A stretch of 5,447 nucleotides of DNA from Gammaproteobacteria bacterium (GTDB taxonomy: Bacteria > Pseudomonadota > Gammaproteobacteria > GCA-001735895), in NCBI GenBank assembly GCA_024763185.1, contig JANTFY010000173.1:1-5447 (forward strand), read 5' to 3'. Position 1 is the stretch's first letter; each line of letters starts with the position of its first letter. Positions 4,761-5,447 of the stretch are shown piece after piece. The notes beneath the pieces were generated by a model, which was given only the letters and a program-made list of their open reading frames with translations, had not been told where the DNA came from and did no database searches. Made by a program: the position numbers and the translations under genes.

Positions 4761-5447
4761 TTAGCCCAGAGAACCAACGATAGCCAACAACACGCCCGCT
4801 GCAACCGCAGAGCCAATAACCCCCGCCACATTCGGCCCCATCGCATGCATCAACAGGAAGTTCTGCGGATTGGCTTCCATACCGACCTTGTTGGCGACTC
4901 GTGCTGCCATGGGTACGGCAGAGACACCGGCAGCGCCAATCAGGGGGTTGACCTCGCCTTTGGTGACCCGGTACATGATCTTGCCCATCAACACACCGGC
5001 CGCAGTGCCTATGGAGAAAGCGAAGATACCGAGCGTCAGGATACCAAGAGTCTCGCCGGAGAGAAACTTGTCGGCGGACAGCTTGGAGCCGACCGACAGG
5101 CCGAGAAAAATGGTCACGATGTTGATCAGTTCGTTCTGAGCGGTATTGCTCAGGCGCTCGACCACACCGGATTCCTTCAGCAGGTTACCAAAACATAACA
5201 TGCCCACCAGCGGGGTGGCGGCCGGTAACAATAAAATGGTGACGAATAACAGCATCAGCGGGAAGATGATTTTTTCTGCCCTGGAAACATGGCGCAGCTG
5301 TTTCATACTGGTCTGGCGCTCTTTTTCCGTGGTCAACAGCTTCATGATGGGGGGCTGGATCAGGGGCACTAATGCCATGTAGCTGTAGGCCGCGACCGCT
5401 ATCGCACCGAGTAGGTCCGGGGCCAGGCGCGAGGCAAGGAAAATCGC
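4761..5447 (-). CDS. oadB: Sodium-pumping oxaloacetate decarboxylase beta subunit, C-terminal part
   Basis: The C-terminal 228 residues of an integral membrane protein that continues past the right edge. The frame stays open to base 5447, so the internal ATG at 5376-5378 is not the start. OadB decarboxylates carboxybiotin carried by OadA/OadG and exports Na+ with the energy released. Against the Klebsiella protein (433 residues) this covers about residues 207-433. Key conserved residues are visible: the AYSY tyrosines (fragment 21 and 23, equivalent to Y227/Y229) and NPLIGAAGVSAVPMAAR, with the equivalents of N373, G377, S382 and R389 at fragment 167, 171, 176 and 183. The essential D203 would lie just outside. 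HAMGPNVAGVIGSAVAAGV is the typical ending. oadA and oadG are expected to the right. Methylmalonyl- or glutaconyl-CoA decarboxylase beta subunits are close relatives, so the substrate is not certain. Confidence 0.93.
   Translation of the reverse strand, partial: AIFLASRLAPDLLGAIAVAAYSYMALVPLIQPPIMKLLTTEKERQTSMKQLRHVSRAEKIIFPLMLLFVTILLLPAATPLVGMLCFGNLLKESGVVERLSNTAQNELINIVTIFLGLSVGSKLSADKFLSGETLGILTLGIFAFSIGTAAGVLMGKIMYRVTKGEVNPLIGAAGVSAVPMAARVANKVGMEANPQNFLLMHAMGPNVAGVIGSAVAAGVLLAIVGSLG

Noticed and set aside
4310..4764. Open frames minus 4310-4543 (77 codons) and plus 4501-4764 (87 codons)
   Set aside because: Low-quality composition, no ribosome site, they cross the palindromes at 4449-4472 and 4567-4594, and the second runs 4 bp into the end of oadB. 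Better explained as repeat DNA.
4761..5378. oadB as a complete 205-residue gene starting at 5378
   Set aside because: The frame stays open to the window edge and the extra 23 residues (ending AVAAYSYM) match OadB, so the gene is cut by the window rather than short.
4845..5382. Plus-strand frames opposite oadB (4845-5198, 4870-5139, 5146-5382)
   Set aside because: They are antisense to the conserved oadB coding sequence and show no recognisable family.

Overview
The window carries six recognisable genes, all housekeeping or metabolic, and one repeat-rich gap. MreB, RNase D and the GatC/mreBCD arrangement all look gammaproteobacterial. MreB is nearly colinear with the E. coli protein, and RNase D has its catalytic residues at the same positions as E. 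coli Rnd. Base composition looks close to 50% G+C by eye. I do not place the organism below class.

Layout. On the minus strand at the left edge is gatC (7-294), first gene of the expected gatCAB operon, whose remainder lies outside the window. A 207-bp divergent gap (295-501) separates it from a plus-strand block: mreB (502-1548), mreC (1633-2475), mreD (2472-2951, 4-bp overlap with mreC) and rnd (2963-4102, 11 bp after mreD). At the right edge, on the minus strand, is the C-terminal half of oadB (4761-5447, cut by the window end), the membrane carboxyl-carrier decarboxylase subunit of a sodium pump. rnd and oadB converge on a 658-bp gap (4103-4760).

Function. MreB, MreC and MreD form the cytoplasmic filament, periplasmic scaffold and membrane parts of the rod-shape (elongasome) complex. 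GatC is the small subunit of the tRNA amidotransferase that makes Gln-tRNA and/or Asn-tRNA. RNase D trims tRNA 3' ends. OadB couples decarboxylation to Na+ export. Finding rnd directly behind mreD is notable, because maf and rng follow mreD in the gammaproteobacterial genomes I know best.

The most unusual part is the gap between rnd and oadB. It contains no credible gene. It is instead built from nested inverted repeats: a pair of ~100-bp imperfect inverted ends (4133-4235 and 4550-4650), each with its own internal hairpin; a 22-bp inverted repeat (4255-4276 / 4335-4356) shaped like a two-way terminator and enclosing a second stem; a perfect 10-bp stem (4449-4472); a partial extra copy of the outer end (4650-4700); and an ATTCC/GGAAT hairpin (4733-4752). 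Together these look like a ~520-bp MITE-like or paired dispersed-repeat element sitting between convergent genes. No transposase, tRNA, rRNA, CRISPR array or phage gene was seen.
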